From Micromonospora sp. WMMD1128 (GTDB taxonomy: Bacteria > Actinomycetota > Actinomycetes > Mycobacteriales > Micromonosporaceae): a DNA stretch of 64,000 nucleotides. This document shows, in pieces, positions 26,740 to 39,082 of this stretch. A program made the position numbers and the translations under genes. Position 1 is the stretch's first letter. The number at the start of each line of letters is the position of its first letter. The stretch is from the NCBI RefSeq assembly GCF_027497235.1, contig NZ_CP114902.1, positions 5,420,001 to 5,484,000 on the forward strand, written 5' to 3'. The notes under the pieces are model-generated. The model made no database searches and had not been told where the DNA came from. It saw only the letters and a list, made by a program, of their open reading frames with translations.

Positions 26740-27435
26740 ATGCCTGCCGCCTCGACGACACTCCGCGTGCTCGCCGCCTCGGTCATCGCGTCGCTCTCGG
26801 TCACCGGCTGCCAGGCCCTGGACGGCGCGGGCGTCGCGCTCGGGCGGGCCGACCTGGTCAACGACCTCGCCGCGCGGATGGACCGGGCGCTGGAGCAGAC
26901 CTGGGCCGCCGACTACCAGCTCGCCGGGGGACAAACCGCGTCGATCGCGCAGACCAAGGATCCGCTGCGCTCCACCTACACCTGGTCGGGCGGCAAGATC
27001 ACGGTGACCCAGGAGGCGGTGACCCGGTGCACCAGCGCCGCCGGGCGCACCTCCTGCACCGTGTCCCCGCCGGTGCTCACCGCCGGCAAGCCGTCGGTGA
27101 TCGTCTACGACGAGGCGCGCAAGCAGGGTCTGGTCACCCCGCCCGCGGTGATCCGGCTGCTCACCGACGCGGCGCTGCAACCGGAGGCGGCCATCAAGCA
27201 GACCGACACCACGCTGGCCGGGCACCACGCCACATGCGTCGACGTCACGAGCGCCGGGGAACGCTTCACCGCCTGCGTGACCACCGAGGGAGTGCTCGGC
27301 AGCTTCACCGGCACGCTCGACGGCAAGGCCGCCGAGGTGACGCTCAGTCGCTACACCGAGTCGGTCGAGCCGTCCGCGTTCGCCGTGCCGCCCGGCGCCG
27401 GCGTGGTGGACCAGCGCACCAAGAAGACGTCCTGA
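26740..27435 (+). CDS. secreted lipoprotein, unknown function
   Basis: A 231-aa lipoprotein. The signal peptide (LRVLAASVIASLSVTGC) ends in lipobox VTGC, so Cys21 is the likely acylation site. The mature part is beta-rich (YTWSGGKITVTQEAVTRC, FTGTLDGKAAEVTLSRYTES) with four cysteines. No named domain is recognised. It is transcribed away from eno and ends four bases before the convergent DUF885 gene. AAGGCT seven bases before ATG is a weak -10 candidate. Confidence 0.8.
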   Translation: MPAASTTLRVLAASVIASLSVTGCQALDGAGVALGRADLVNDLAARMDRALEQTWAADYQLAGGQTASIAQTKDPLRSTYTWSGGKITVTQEAVTRCTSAAGRTSCTVSPPVLTAGKPSVIVYDEARKQGLVTPPAVIRLLTDAALQPEAAIKQTDTTLAGHHATCVDVTSAGERFTACVTTEGVLGSFTGTLDGKAAEVTLSRYTESVEPSAFAVPPGAGVVDQRTKKTS

Positions 27436-27439
27436 CCCG

Positions 27440-29059
27440 TCACACCCCCAGCAGCGTGCGCAGGTGGCGCGGCGGCGGGCAGTTGTGCGCCAGCATCGCG
27501 TCGTGCCAGTCACGCACCGGCACGCCGTCCGGCCGGGAAGCGGCGATGTCGGCCATCTCGCTGTAGCCGACGAAGTAGGTGGAGAGCTGGGTGGAGGTGA
27601 GCAACGCCCGCCGCCACTTGCCGGCCGCCTCGCCCTCCTCCTGGAAGCCGCGCCCGGTCATCAACGCCATCGCGTCGGCCTCGGACAGGTCGTCGCAGTG
27701 CACGAGCTGGTCGAGGAGCGCGTTGATGGTCATCCGGAGCTGCATCTTGAGCTGCTGCAACCGCACCGGCAGCCCGCCGAAACCGAGCCCGGCCATCAGC
27801 TCCTCGGCGTAGACCGCCCAGCCCTCGATGAACACACCGGACTCGGTGAGCGCCCGCACCCGGGTCGGGCCGGCGTAACGCCGGGCGTGGGCGAGCTGGA
27901 GGAAGTGGCCGGGCATCGCCTCGTGCACGGTCAGATTGCGGATCATGTGGTCGTTGTATTCCCGGTAGAACGACTCGACCCGCTGCGCCGGCCAGCCCGC
28001 CGGAGTGGGCGCGATGCAGTAGAACGTCGGCAGGTCTGCCGTCTCCAGCGGGCCCGGCGCGTCGCAGTAGGCCACCGCCACGCCCCGGGCGAACTCCGGC
28101 ATCTCCTGGATCACACACGGGTCGTCGACGAGGCTGACCAGGTCGTGGAGGCGGACGAAGTCACCCGCCTCGTCGAGCGTCACCGAGGCGAGGTCCACGA
28201 TCGTCGCGTCTGCCGGGTGCTCGGCGGCCAGCAGGTCCAACGCTCGGCGTACCGTCTCGTCGTCGGCCGGACCACCGACCAGCTCGACGGCCGCCGCCCG
28301 GATCTCGTCGGTGACCCGGTCGAGGTTGGCCCAGGCGCGGCGCTGCACCTCGGCGGCGCCCAGCTCGGTGTCGAGCGTGTGCCAGAGCCGCGCCTCCCAG
28401 CGCCGCCGGCCCAGCCGGGCGTCACGCCCCGGGCCGGCGTCGGCCGCCAACCCCGCCCGCAGCCACGCCACGAACTCGTCGAGCGCGGCGATCGCCGCGG
28501 TCGCCGCCGGCCCCACCCGGTCGCGCAGCGCCGGCGCCTGGGCGAGCAACGCCGGCACCTCGTCGCGCACCAGCGCCGCGGTGCCGGCGAACTGGCCGAC
28601 CGCCGTCTCGGCATGGACCCGCGGCATGTCCCGCAGCGTCGCACGCGCGGTCGCCAACGCATCCGGCACGGCGGCGAGGCGCCCGGCCAGGTGCGCCAGC
28701 CGCTCCTCGACCGGAGCGTACGGCCGGGCCAGCAACGCGTGCAGCAACGGACCCGGGTTGTGCCGCAGCGGATCCCACTCGTGGCCGCGGATCTCGGTCG
28801 CCTCGAACAGCCCTCGGTCGACCAGGGCGCTGAGCAGCGCGTGGTCGACGCTCTCGTCGGCGTCGAGCACGTCCGGGTCGATCTCGGAGAGCGCGTCGGC
28901 CGCGTCCTTCAGCATCGCCCGGTCGGCGGCGAGCGCGTCGGCGGAGAGATCGGGCAGGCGGTCGTCGTAGCGGTGGTCCCCGGCGGAGGTGGCCAGCCCG
29001 GGCCGGCTCTCCAGCAACGCTTCCACGATCCGCTCCGCGAGCGGCACGAACGCTTCCAT
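27440..29059 (-). CDS. DUF885 family metallopeptidase-like protein
   Basis: A 539-aa largely helical protein. The zinc motif HEAMPGH (HExxxGH) is near residue 390 with a downstream glutamate in GVFIEGWAVYAEEL, the pattern of the DUF885 peptidases, which are distantly related to M2/M3-type zinc enzymes. No signal peptide, so cytoplasmic. Substrate unknown, probably peptides. TAGGGT six bases before ATG 29059 suggests a leaderless message. Confidence 0.88.
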   Translation of the reverse strand: MEAFVPLAERIVEALLESRPGLATSAGDHRYDDRLPDLSADALAADRAMLKDAADALSEIDPDVLDADESVDHALLSALVDRGLFEATEIRGHEWDPLRHNPGPLLHALLARPYAPVEERLAHLAGRLAAVPDALATARATLRDMPRVHAETAVGQFAGTAALVRDEVPALLAQAPALRDRVGPAATAAIAALDEFVAWLRAGLAADAGPGRDARLGRRRWEARLWHTLDTELGAAEVQRRAWANLDRVTDEIRAAAVELVGGPADDETVRRALDLLAAEHPADATIVDLASVTLDEAGDFVRLHDLVSLVDDPCVIQEMPEFARGVAVAYCDAPGPLETADLPTFYCIAPTPAGWPAQRVESFYREYNDHMIRNLTVHEAMPGHFLQLAHARRYAGPTRVRALTESGVFIEGWAVYAEELMAGLGFGGLPVRLQQLKMQLRMTINALLDQLVHCDDLSEADAMALMTGRGFQEEGEAAGKWRRALLTSTQLSTYFVGYSEMADIAASRPDGVPVRDWHDAMLAHNCPPPRHLRTLLGV

Positions 29060-29065
29060 GCCCGA

Positions 29066-29071
29066 ACCCTA
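29066..29071 (-). promoter_or_regulatory. -10 box of the DUF885 gene
   Basis: TAGGGT on the minus strand with six bases to ATG 29059. Confidence 0.5.
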
Positions 29072-29112
29072 CCGACCTACCCCGACGTTCCCGAGGGCTC
29101 CGGACTCGGGGG

Positions 29113-30102
29113 TCAGGTCGGCTGGTCTCCGGTGGCGCGCTCGGCCGCGCGGACCGCGTCGGCGTACGCCAGCGCGGCGCGACGCAGCGCGGCCTCCGGG
29201 TCGATGCCGGCCTGCCGGGCGGCGGCGACCGTGGCCAGCAGACTCGCGCCGAGCCGCGCCTCCGGGTCCACCTGAGACTCGGCGAGCGGCGGCGGCACGG
29301 CCAGGCCGACCCGGCCGGCGCGGTCCAGGATCTTCGCGGCCAGGGCGAGCGCGGGCTGGCTCAACGCGACACCGTCGAGCACCGAGTCACGGGTCTTCTC
29401 GGCCCGCTTGATCCGCTCCCAGTTCGCCTCGATCTCCTCGATCGAACCGGCGTGCTCGCCGGAGAACACGTGCGGGTTGCGCCGCACCATCTTGTCGACC
29501 AGGGTGCCGGCCACGTCGTCGACGGTCCAGCTCTCGCCCTCCGGCAGATCCTCGGCCAGCCGGGCGTGCAGCAGCACCTGGAGCAGCACGTCGCCCAGCT
29601 CCTCGCGGAGCGCGTCGGTGTCGTCGGCGCTTATCGCGTCGTACGCCTCGTAGCACTCCTCGATCAGGAAACCCGCCAGGCTGCGGTGGGTCTGCGCCCG
29701 CTTCCACGGGTCACCGCCCGGCGAGGCCAGCCGGTCCATCACCTCGACCGCGTCGAGCAGCCGGGCGCCCGGCGGGTCCCAGGAGCCGTACATCAGCTCC
29801 AACTCGGCCAGCCCGGGCTGACGGGCCAACCGCAACCCCAGCTCGCGGGCGAGCGCCTCGTCGCCGGCCGGGCCGGCCAGCCACACCGCGCCGCCGTGCG
29901 CCGCGGCGGCGTCCAGCAGGGCCTGCGTCGCGCCGTCGGTCACCACGCGCACCTCGGCGCCCGCCGTCCGGACCGCCCGGGTCAGCTCGCTCTCCGCGCC
30001 GGTGAGGACCGGGGCGGCGCGTACGGCGTCCCAGGCGGCCGACGTCAGCAGGCCGGCCGGCAACCGGGGCGAGGTGACCAGCAGGACGATGCGTGCGGTC
30101 AT
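29113..30102 (-). CDS. mazG: nucleoside triphosphate pyrophosphohydrolase MazG
   Basis: A 329-aa protein that hydrolyses non-canonical or excess NTPs to NMP and pyrophosphate. The metal-binding EExxE motif lies in GFLIEECYEAYDAI and EELGDVLLQVLLHARL; a basic helix with KMVRRNPHVF follows, as in other MazG proteins. The N-terminal 110 residues are an actinobacterial extension. Its ATG overlaps the stop of the SurA-like lipoprotein gene (ATGA). Confidence 0.9.
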   Translation of the reverse strand: MTARIVLLVTSPRLPAGLLTSAAWDAVRAAPVLTGAESELTRAVRTAGAEVRVVTDGATQALLDAAAAHGGAVWLAGPAGDEALARELGLRLARQPGLAELELMYGSWDPPGARLLDAVEVMDRLASPGGDPWKRAQTHRSLAGFLIEECYEAYDAISADDTDALREELGDVLLQVLLHARLAEDLPEGESWTVDDVAGTLVDKMVRRNPHVFSGEHAGSIEEIEANWERIKRAEKTRDSVLDGVALSQPALALAAKILDRAGRVGLAVPPPLAESQVDPEARLGASLLATVAAARQAGIDPEAALRRAALAYADAVRAAERATGDQPT

Positions 30103-30854
30103 GCTCCGGGCGCCGCCGACGGGTCGACCACCGGCACCGACTCACCGGCGTCCGGCTCCGGCGTGGAGACGTCGGTGACCGACGAACCGGGCTCACCCAG
30201 CGGCACGGCCACCGCCGGCACGTTGCCCTTGAAGCTGAGCAGCGGGAAGGCCAGCGGGCGGTAGCGCGGGTTGACCGAGACGTCGTACCCGCCGATGGCG
30301 TCGGCGAGCGACTTGCGGGTGCCCAGGGCGGAGCGGAGCTGCTCGCCGTCGAGCTGGCGGGCGGCGTCGGCGTCCGAGACGTCCGGCGGGATGGCGCCGG
30401 CGGCCCGGCCGGCGGAGATCACCGTGGCCAGCTCGTCCGGCGTGGGGGCGGCCTGCTCGGAGGCCGGCAGGCCGGACATGCAGGTGTAGAACTCGGCCAC
30501 CTTCTTCGGGTACGCCGCGTCGGCGGGCAGGCCGGTCTGCTCCGCGACCTGCTCCGGGGTCACCTGGCCCTGCGGCTGGTAGCCCTTGTCGGCGGAGAGT
30601 TCGCGGCACACGTCCGACAGCACGAGGGTGGCGACCACCTGGTCCCGGGCCGGCAGCAGCGCATCGGCCTGCGGTGCGGTGGCCGGCTGGCTGGCCAGGC
30701 CGTCCCGGACCTCGTCGAGGATCGAGGTGACCTGATCCTCGGTGACGCGGGTGTCGCCGACGTAGGCGGCGACCCCGGGCTCGGTACGGCAACCGGAGAG
30801 GGCGACGAGGCCGACCGCCACGCTGGCGACGGCGACAAGACGGCGAGCACGCAT
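30099..30854 (-). CDS. SurA N-terminal-like lipoprotein
   Basis: A 251-aa lipoprotein. The signal peptide ends in lipobox LSGC (Cys about 22). The mature start GVAAYVGDTRVTEDQVTSIL is the strand-helix opening of SurA/PpiC-type chaperones, but the proline isomerase domain is not seen. A role in helping exported proteins fold is inferred from this and from its conserved place between mfd and mazG. ATG 30854 chosen because the signal peptide begins there. Confidence 0.8.
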   Translation of the reverse strand: MRARRLVAVASVAVGLVALSGCRTEPGVAAYVGDTRVTEDQVTSILDEVRDGLASQPATAPQADALLPARDQVVATLVLSDVCRELSADKGYQPQGQVTPEQVAEQTGLPADAAYPKKVAEFYTCMSGLPASEQAAPTPDELATVISAGRAAGAIPPDVSDADAARQLDGEQLRSALGTRKSLADAIGGYDVSVNPRYRPLAFPLLSFKGNVPAVAVPLGEPGSSVTDVSTPEPDAGESVPVVDPSAAPGA

Positions 30855-30901
30855 GACGGTCACTCTCTCACGCCCCGTATCCGGCTGTGACGCCGCCCAC
30901 C

Positions 30902-34600
<3,699 letters not shown>

Positions 34601-34646
34601 TCACTTCCAGCGCTTGACACGACGACGACCCCGCGTCCAGCCGGAC

Positions 34647-34662
34647 GGGGGGTGCACCCCCC
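34647..34662. promoter_or_regulatory. perfect 16-bp palindrome in a divergent promoter region
   Basis: GGGGGGTGCACCCCCC lies between the starts of mfd (34600, minus) and the cyclase gene (34736, plus). It could bind a dimeric regulator of either gene. Confidence 0.4.
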
Positions 34663-34735
34663 GACCTTATCCCCTCCCACACCTCCCCCACCCCGGCTTG
34701 TTGACGGGGCGGAGGGGGCGTGGTGCGGTGGGCGG

Positions 34736-35428
34736 ATGGGCGAGTATCGGGCGGGCCCGGGCGGGCGGCGGCTCGTCGACCTGAGCCACGAGATCGGCGA
34801 CGGGATGGTCACGCTGCCCGGCTGGCCGGCGCCGCGGATCACCGAGTGGCTGACCCGCGAGGCGTCCCGTCAGCGGTACGCGCCGGGCGTCGAGTTCCAC
34901 GTCGCCCGCATCGACATGATCGCCAACACCGGCACGTACGTCGACACTCCGTCGCACCGCTACGCCGACGGGGCCGACCTGGCCGGGGTCGGGCTGGACC
35001 GGCTGGCCGACCTGCCCGGCGTGGTGGTGCGCGTACCCGCCGGCACCCGGGCGGTGGACCGGCTGCTGCTCGCCCCCTACGAGGTGGCCGGGCGGGCCGT
35101 GCTGCTGCACACCGGTTGGGACACCCACTTCGGCACCGACCGATACTCCGCCCCGGACGCGCCGTTCCTGACCGGTGACGGCGCATCCTGGCTGGTCGCA
35201 GCGGGTGCCACGCTTGTCGGTATCGACTCGATCAACATCGACGACATGACCGCGGCGGCGGCCGGCGAGCGCCCGGCACACAGCACGTTGCTCGCCGCCG
35301 GCATCCCGATCGTGGAGCACCTGACCGGCCTGGGCGCGCTGCCGCCGGCCGGCTTCCGGTTCACCGCCGCGCCGCCGCGGGTGGCCGGCATGGGCACCTT
35401 CCCGGTCCGCGCCTTCGCCGTCGTCTGA
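34736..35428 (+). CDS. cyclase family protein (kynurenine formamidase-like)
   Basis: A 230-aa metal-dependent hydrolase of the cyclase/kynurenine formamidase family. The N-terminal DLSHEIGDGM, the metal ligands in TGTYVDTPSHRY (HxxxD-type region) and the GIDSINIDD segment near 165 are family signatures; the closing MGTFPVRAFAVV is also typical. Substrate not determinable; no tryptophan catabolism gene is adjacent. ATG 34736 with GGAGGGGG upstream; earlier GTGs exist. Confidence 0.88.
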   Translation: MGEYRAGPGGRRLVDLSHEIGDGMVTLPGWPAPRITEWLTREASRQRYAPGVEFHVARIDMIANTGTYVDTPSHRYADGADLAGVGLDRLADLPGVVVRVPAGTRAVDRLLLAPYEVAGRAVLLHTGWDTHFGTDRYSAPDAPFLTGDGASWLVAAGATLVGIDSINIDDMTAAAAGERPAHSTLLAAGIPIVEHLTGLGALPPAGFRFTAAPPRVAGMGTFPVRAFAVV

Positions 35429-35662
35429 CCGCCCGCTGTATGCGTCGATCGGTAAGTGGGGGCCGTCAAGGGGTTCATGACGTTGGCGACGACAAGTCGG
35501 ACGCTCCGCGCCGCCGGCCGGGTCGGTAGCGCTGGCGCGGCTCCGCCGTGTGAGCGTCCGGTGAACGTCACACGTGCCCGAGCACCCCGACACGCGCACG
35601 ACGCCCAACCACCGACAGTCCCACATGGCGCACGACCTCTCCCGCATCCCGGAAGCAGGAGA

Positions 35663-35710
35663 GATCTTGGAAGCTGAGCGCCCCTCCAGGGGCCATTTCC
35701 CTCCAAGATC
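35663..35710. repeat. nested palindrome, GATCTTGGA type
   Basis: Outer arms GATCTTGGA (35663-35671) and TCCAAGATC (35702-35710) are perfect; an inner hairpin CCCCT/AGGGG sits at 35681-35692. It forms one stem with an internal bulge. Confidence 0.6.
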
Positions 35711-35842
35711 CCGGACAGTGCCATCACTCCCGGGAATCGCAGCCCTCACATTTTCAACAAATAAGACATACCCCGCCTCCACAAGCCCGAGATCAACGAA
35801 GCGGTCAAGCCCAACCTCCGCCCCCCATGGGCCAAGCCGGGT

Positions 35843-35897
35843 GATCATGAAGTTAGCGGCGAAGTTGATCTCCTGAAGCGCCGCCAACTTCATGGTC
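35843..35897. repeat. palindrome, GATCATGAAGTT type
   Basis: Arms 35843-35861 and 35879-35897 match at 17 of 19 positions with a 17-nt loop. Core identical to the palindrome at 23413-23475. Confidence 0.65.
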
Positions 35898-35922
35898 GAC
35901 GTGGGCGGGTGCGATGCGCGAG

Positions 35923-35980
35923 TTGACCAAGGAGTTGGGGTGCTGGAGAGCGCGTTCGGCGACACGAACTCCTTGATCAA
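35923..35980. repeat. palindrome, GATCAAGGAGTT type
   Basis: TTGACCAAGGAGTT (35923-35936) and AACTCCTTGATCAA (35967-35980) match at 13 of 14 positions with a 30-nt loop. Core identical to 21336-21391. Confidence 0.6.
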
Positions 35981-36047
35981 GCGGGCGGGGTGGCGGGGGC
36001 TGAGATGCCCGTGACAGTCCACCGAGCCGGTGGGACGGTGGGGGCGG

Positions 36048-36356
36048 TCAGGCAGCGCGGGTTGCGGTGGGGGTCAGGTGGCGGAGCAGGTGTTGGGACG
36101 TGCGGATCAGGGCGCGGGACTGGGGCAGGTCGATCGGCCATCGCTCGACGTCCTCACCTGCCGACAGCTCCAACAGCAGGCCGGTCGGCGACGCCGGGCC
36201 GACGTCCATCCGCCAGAGGCCGACTCCGGCCTGGATCACCTCGTCGCCCCGGACCGCCGTGCCGACGAGGCGGGACAGGTGCAGACCGTTGCGGCCGGCG
36301 CAGTCCGGGCCGCGCAGGCACCAGGGCGGGTGGGCGATGTTCGATAGATTGCTCAT
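36048..36356 (-). CDS. DUF6907-like small protein
   Basis: A 102-aa protein. It opens with IAHPPWCLRGPDCAGRNGLHLS, whose WC...C...H pattern is the mark of small actinomycete proteins grouped as DUF6907, probably zinc-binding. Divergent from a short GntR regulator across 207 bp; such pairs occur in integrative elements and in developmental regulatory loci. Function unknown. Confidence 0.65.
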   Translation of the reverse strand: MSNLSNIAHPPWCLRGPDCAGRNGLHLSRLVGTAVRGDEVIQAGVGLWRMDVGPASPTGLLLELSAGEDVERWPIDLPQSRALIRTSQHLLRHLTPTATRAA

Positions 36357-36381
36357 GGGCCGGGGCGTCCTTCCCGGTCAA

Positions 36382-36417
36382 GGCCCGGGGAGCGGAGTGC
36401 CACCTCCACCCCGGGCC
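36382..36417. other. hairpin GGCCCGGGG/CCCCGGGCC in divergent promoter region
   Basis: Perfect 9-bp arms at 36382-36390 and 36409-36417, 25 bp upstream of the DUF6907 start. It could attenuate that gene's transcript or shield the two promoters from each other. Confidence 0.4.
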
Positions 36418-36435
36418 GGCTTATGCGCCGTGGGG

Positions 36436-36554
36436 ACCTGCCACGGTCACCCAGATGCAACCTACGACTACCTGTCATGCCAGGTCAATACCTGCCACCA
36501 CATTTGATTGACGCTCCGTCGTCCGCCGTGATCACATGGGTGCACCTGCCACGG
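36436..36554 (+). promoter_or_regulatory. four ACCTGYCA repeats upstream of the GntR gene
   Basis: ACCTGCCACGG at 36436, the near-palindrome ACCTGTCATGCCAGGT at 36470-36485, ACCTGCCACCA at 36490 and ACCTGCCACGG at 36544. The last ends 9 bp before ATG 36564. Repeated sites of this kind in front of a repressor gene suggest autoregulation. Confidence 0.5.
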
Positions 36555-36563
36555 AGTCGACCC

Positions 36564-36791
36564 ATGCCTGCCTACACCAAGAAGCAACGCCTCATCGAGA
36601 CCTTGACCGAGCGCATCGAATCAGGCGACTATCCGCCCGGCGCGAAGCTGCCCTCCGGCACCGAGTTGTGCGCCGAGTTCGACGTCTCCCGCCAGGTGGT
36701 GCGTTCCGCCATCGACTGGCTGAAGGCGCGGGGACTCGTCGAGGGCGCGCCCGGCGCCGGCGTGTTCGTGCGGGAGCAGCGCGGTCAGTAG
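36564..36791 (+). CDS. short GntR-type winged-helix regulator
   Basis: A 75-aa protein made only of the GntR DNA-binding domain: QRLIETLTERIESGDYPPGAKLPS, then ELCAEFDVSRQVVRSAIDWLKARGLV and the wing GAGVFVRE. The effector-binding domain is missing, as in regulators of some integrative plasmids. ATG 36564 is chosen because homologues start there; the frame is open to 36423. It overlaps the convergent S66 peptidase gene by seven bases. Confidence 0.78.
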   Translation: MPAYTKKQRLIETLTERIESGDYPPGAKLPSGTELCAEFDVSRQVVRSAIDWLKARGLVEGAPGAGVFVREQRGQ

Positions 36792-37825
36792 CGCACCGCG
36801 ATCCGCCGATCGACCGCGTCGACCCGGATCTCCCCGCCGTACGGGATGATCAGCTGCGGGTCGGTGTGACCGAGGTCGACGTCGAAGACCACCACCGGGT
36901 CGCCGGTGTACGGCCCGATCGCCCGCAGGATCGCCGCCCGCTGCGCCTCGCCCCAGGCCAGCCGCTCCGCGACCGACAACCGGTGGTCGAAGTCCCACGC
37001 CTTCGGTCGGCCGACCACGATGGCCGGGAAACCGGCGAGCAGGCCGCGCTCGCCCAGGTTCCGCACGATCCGGAAGACCTCCTCGGCCGGCGGCATCTCC
37101 TCCGAGGTCTCCAGCACCAGCACCGAGCCGGCCAACTCGGCGGCGGACGGCACCCGGTCGGCCGCCGCCAGCCAGTGCAGGATCTCCAGGTTGCCGCCCC
37201 ACGTGCGCCCCTGGACCACCCGGGCCGGCCCGTGCCAGCGCCAGCCCTCGCCCGGCAGCATCGGCGGTTCCTCGGTCAACGTCGTCGGGTCCTGCCAGTC
37301 GAGCGGCTCGTCGCCCCACTCGGCGGCCGGGGTCAGGTCGTACCAGCCGGTGGTGAACAGCGCGGTGCGCAGCGAGTCGAACGTCAGCGGGTGTGCCCGG
37401 CCGGAGCGGCCGAGGTGCACCAGCACCGAACCGCCGTGGTAGGCCACGATCCCCAGCCGGTACAGGTGGTTGAGCACGTTCGTGTTGTCGGAGTAGCCGA
37501 AGTACGGCTTCGGGTTGGCCCGCAGCACGTCGTCGTCGAGGAACGGGGTGACCGTGATCAGGTCGTCCCCACCCACGGTGGCGAGCACCGCGGTGATCGT
37601 CGGGTCGGCGAACGCGGCGGTCAGGTCCCGGGCCCGGTCGCGCGGGTCGGCGCCCATGACGCGGGTGGTCGGATATTCCACCGGCTCCAGGCCGAGGTCC
37701 TCGCGGAGCCGGCGCAGGCCCAGCTCGTACACGTAGGGGAAGAGAGCCGGCAGGCCGGCGGAGGGTGAGACGACCGCGACCCGGTCGCCCGGCTGCGGCT
37801 TGGTCGGGTAACGCGGCGGTGTCAT
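36785..37825 (-). CDS. S66 family LD-carboxypeptidase / MccF-like peptidase
   Basis: A 346-aa serine peptidase of the LdcA/MccF family. The nucleophile is S112 in FGYSDNTNVL; the Glu and His of the triad fit VLETSEEMPP and DLGHTDPQL. LdcA trims the terminal D-alanine of tetrapeptide stems, MccF cleaves microcin C-type aminoacyl adenylates; the long inserted loop (near 145-190) resembles the MccF branch, so self-protection or detoxification is possible. TAGCGT six bases before ATG 37825 suggests a leaderless transcript. Confidence 0.87.
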   Translation of the reverse strand: MTPPRYPTKPQPGDRVAVVSPSAGLPALFPYVYELGLRRLREDLGLEPVEYPTTRVMGADPRDRARDLTAAFADPTITAVLATVGGDDLITVTPFLDDDVLRANPKPYFGYSDNTNVLNHLYRLGIVAYHGGSVLVHLGRSGRAHPLTFDSLRTALFTTGWYDLTPAAEWGDEPLDWQDPTTLTEEPPMLPGEGWRWHGPARVVQGRTWGGNLEILHWLAAADRVPSAAELAGSVLVLETSEEMPPAEEVFRIVRNLGERGLLAGFPAIVVGRPKAWDFDHRLSVAERLAWGEAQRAAILRAIGPYTGDPVVVFDVDLGHTDPQLIIPYGGEIRVDAVDRRIAVRY

Positions 37826-37831
37826 GATCGG

Positions 37832-37837
37832 ACGCTA
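37832..37837 (-). promoter_or_regulatory. -10 box of the S66 peptidase gene
   Basis: TAGCGT on the minus strand with six bases to ATG 37825; back to back with the box at 37898. Confidence 0.5.
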
Positions 37838-37897
37838 TCGGCCCGCACCAGCGATTTCAGCCCGGCGAAACCCCGCAAGCCAGGCATATGAGGGCAA

Positions 37898-37903
37898 TAG
37901 GCT
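37898..37903 (+). promoter_or_regulatory. -10 box of a leaderless start
   Basis: TAGGCT with six bases to GTG 37910. Confidence 0.5.
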
Positions 37904-37909
37904 GAGGCC

Positions 37910-38959
37910 GTGGACGACGAGCCGGAGCTGCGGACCCGGGACTGGCTGCCCCGCACGGCGGCGCTGGTGCTCGGCACCCTGGCGCTCGCCAGCGCGTTCA
38001 TCGCGGCCTACGTCGGCGCGCTGCACAAGCCGGACCCGAAGGACGTGCCGGTCGCCGTGGTCACCACCGACCAGCAGGCCCAGGCCGTGATGTCGGCCGT
38101 CCGCGCCCGCACCGACACCATCAAACCCGTCGGGTACGACAGCCAGGAACGCGCCGTCGGCGGCCTGCACGACCGATCGGTGTACGCGGTGCTGCACTCG
38201 GACCCCGGCGGCGGGCTCACCCTGGCCACGGCCAGCGCCGGCGCGCCCGCCGCCACCGAACTCGTCACCGACGTGTTCACCGAGGCGGCCCGGCAGGCCG
38301 ACGTGCCGCTCCAGGTCACCGACGAGGTGCCGGTCTCCGGCGGCGACCCGCGCGGCCTGGTCCCGTTCTATCTGGCGGTCGGCGTGGTGCTCGGCGGCTA
38401 CCTGGCGTCCACGGCGCTCGGCATCTCGCTCGGCACCAGCCCGCGCGACCTGCGCCGGGCCGGACTGCGGATCGCCACACTCGCGGTGCACTCCATCCTG
38501 CTCGGCATGATCGGCGCGATCCTGGTCGGGCCGGTGCTGGACGTCTTCGGCCACAACGTGCCGGCCATCGCGGTGATCGGCGCGCTCGCCGCGTTCGCGG
38601 CCGGGATGGTCGCGGCGGCCGTGCAGGCGTGGCTCGGACTGCTCGGCACCGGCATCGTGATCCTGCTGCTGGTGGTGCTCGGCAACCCCGGCTCCGGCGG
38701 CATCTACGCGCCCGAGTTCCTGCCGCCGTTCCTGCGCGGGATGCACCGCTGGAACGTGCCCGGACTCGCCACCGACCTGTTCAAGTCGGCCGTCTACTTC
38801 GACTGGCGCGGCGGCGGCTGGGCGTTGACCGGGCTGCTGGTCTGGGTGGTCGCCGGCCTGGTCGGGCTGCTCACCGCCACCATGTTCCGGGCCCGCCGAC
38901 GGGCCACCCGGACCGCGCCGGGGCGGCACGCCGCCGGCGCGCGGCGCGCCGAGGGCTGA
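37910..38959 (+). CDS. membrane protein, DUF3533/YhgE-like ABC-2 type
   Basis: A 349-aa protein. A first helix (about 18-38) is followed by an extracytoplasmic domain with VPVAVVTTDQQA, then five helices from residue 145 to 320 with GIYAPEFLPPFLRGMHRW in the last loop. This layout fits YhgE/Pip-type ABC-2 membrane proteins, which often accompany efflux systems, but no ATPase gene is adjacent. Function unknown. Confidence 0.72.
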   Translation: MDDEPELRTRDWLPRTAALVLGTLALASAFIAAYVGALHKPDPKDVPVAVVTTDQQAQAVMSAVRARTDTIKPVGYDSQERAVGGLHDRSVYAVLHSDPGGGLTLATASAGAPAATELVTDVFTEAARQADVPLQVTDEVPVSGGDPRGLVPFYLAVGVVLGGYLASTALGISLGTSPRDLRRAGLRIATLAVHSILLGMIGAILVGPVLDVFGHNVPAIAVIGALAAFAAGMVAAAVQAWLGLLGTGIVILLLVVLGNPGSGGIYAPEFLPPFLRGMHRWNVPGLATDLFKSAVYFDWRGGGWALTGLLVWVVAGLVGLLTATMFRARRRATRTAPGRHAAGARRAEG

Positions 38960-39082
38960 CCGGCCGGCGCGTCCCAGAGTGCAGATCATCACGTCGTCCC
39001 CCTCCTGCGGTCGGGGCGTACGCGACTACCATCCAGGGGAGTCGGACAGCGCTGTCCTTCGTCCTCGCGTAAGGAGCGCACC

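Larger units (their letters stand above)
35429..36047. other. 619-bp gene-free stretch rich in palindromes
   Basis: No supported ORF. It holds three GATC-type inverted repeats (35663-35710, 35843-35897, 35923-35980). Much of 35590-35840 has visibly lower GC than the genes around it, which fits inserted or non-coding DNA. Confidence 0.65.

Noticed and set aside
35990..36511. 173-codon plus-strand ORF opposite the DUF6907 gene
   Set aside because: Shadow of the minus-strand gene and of the divergent promoter region.
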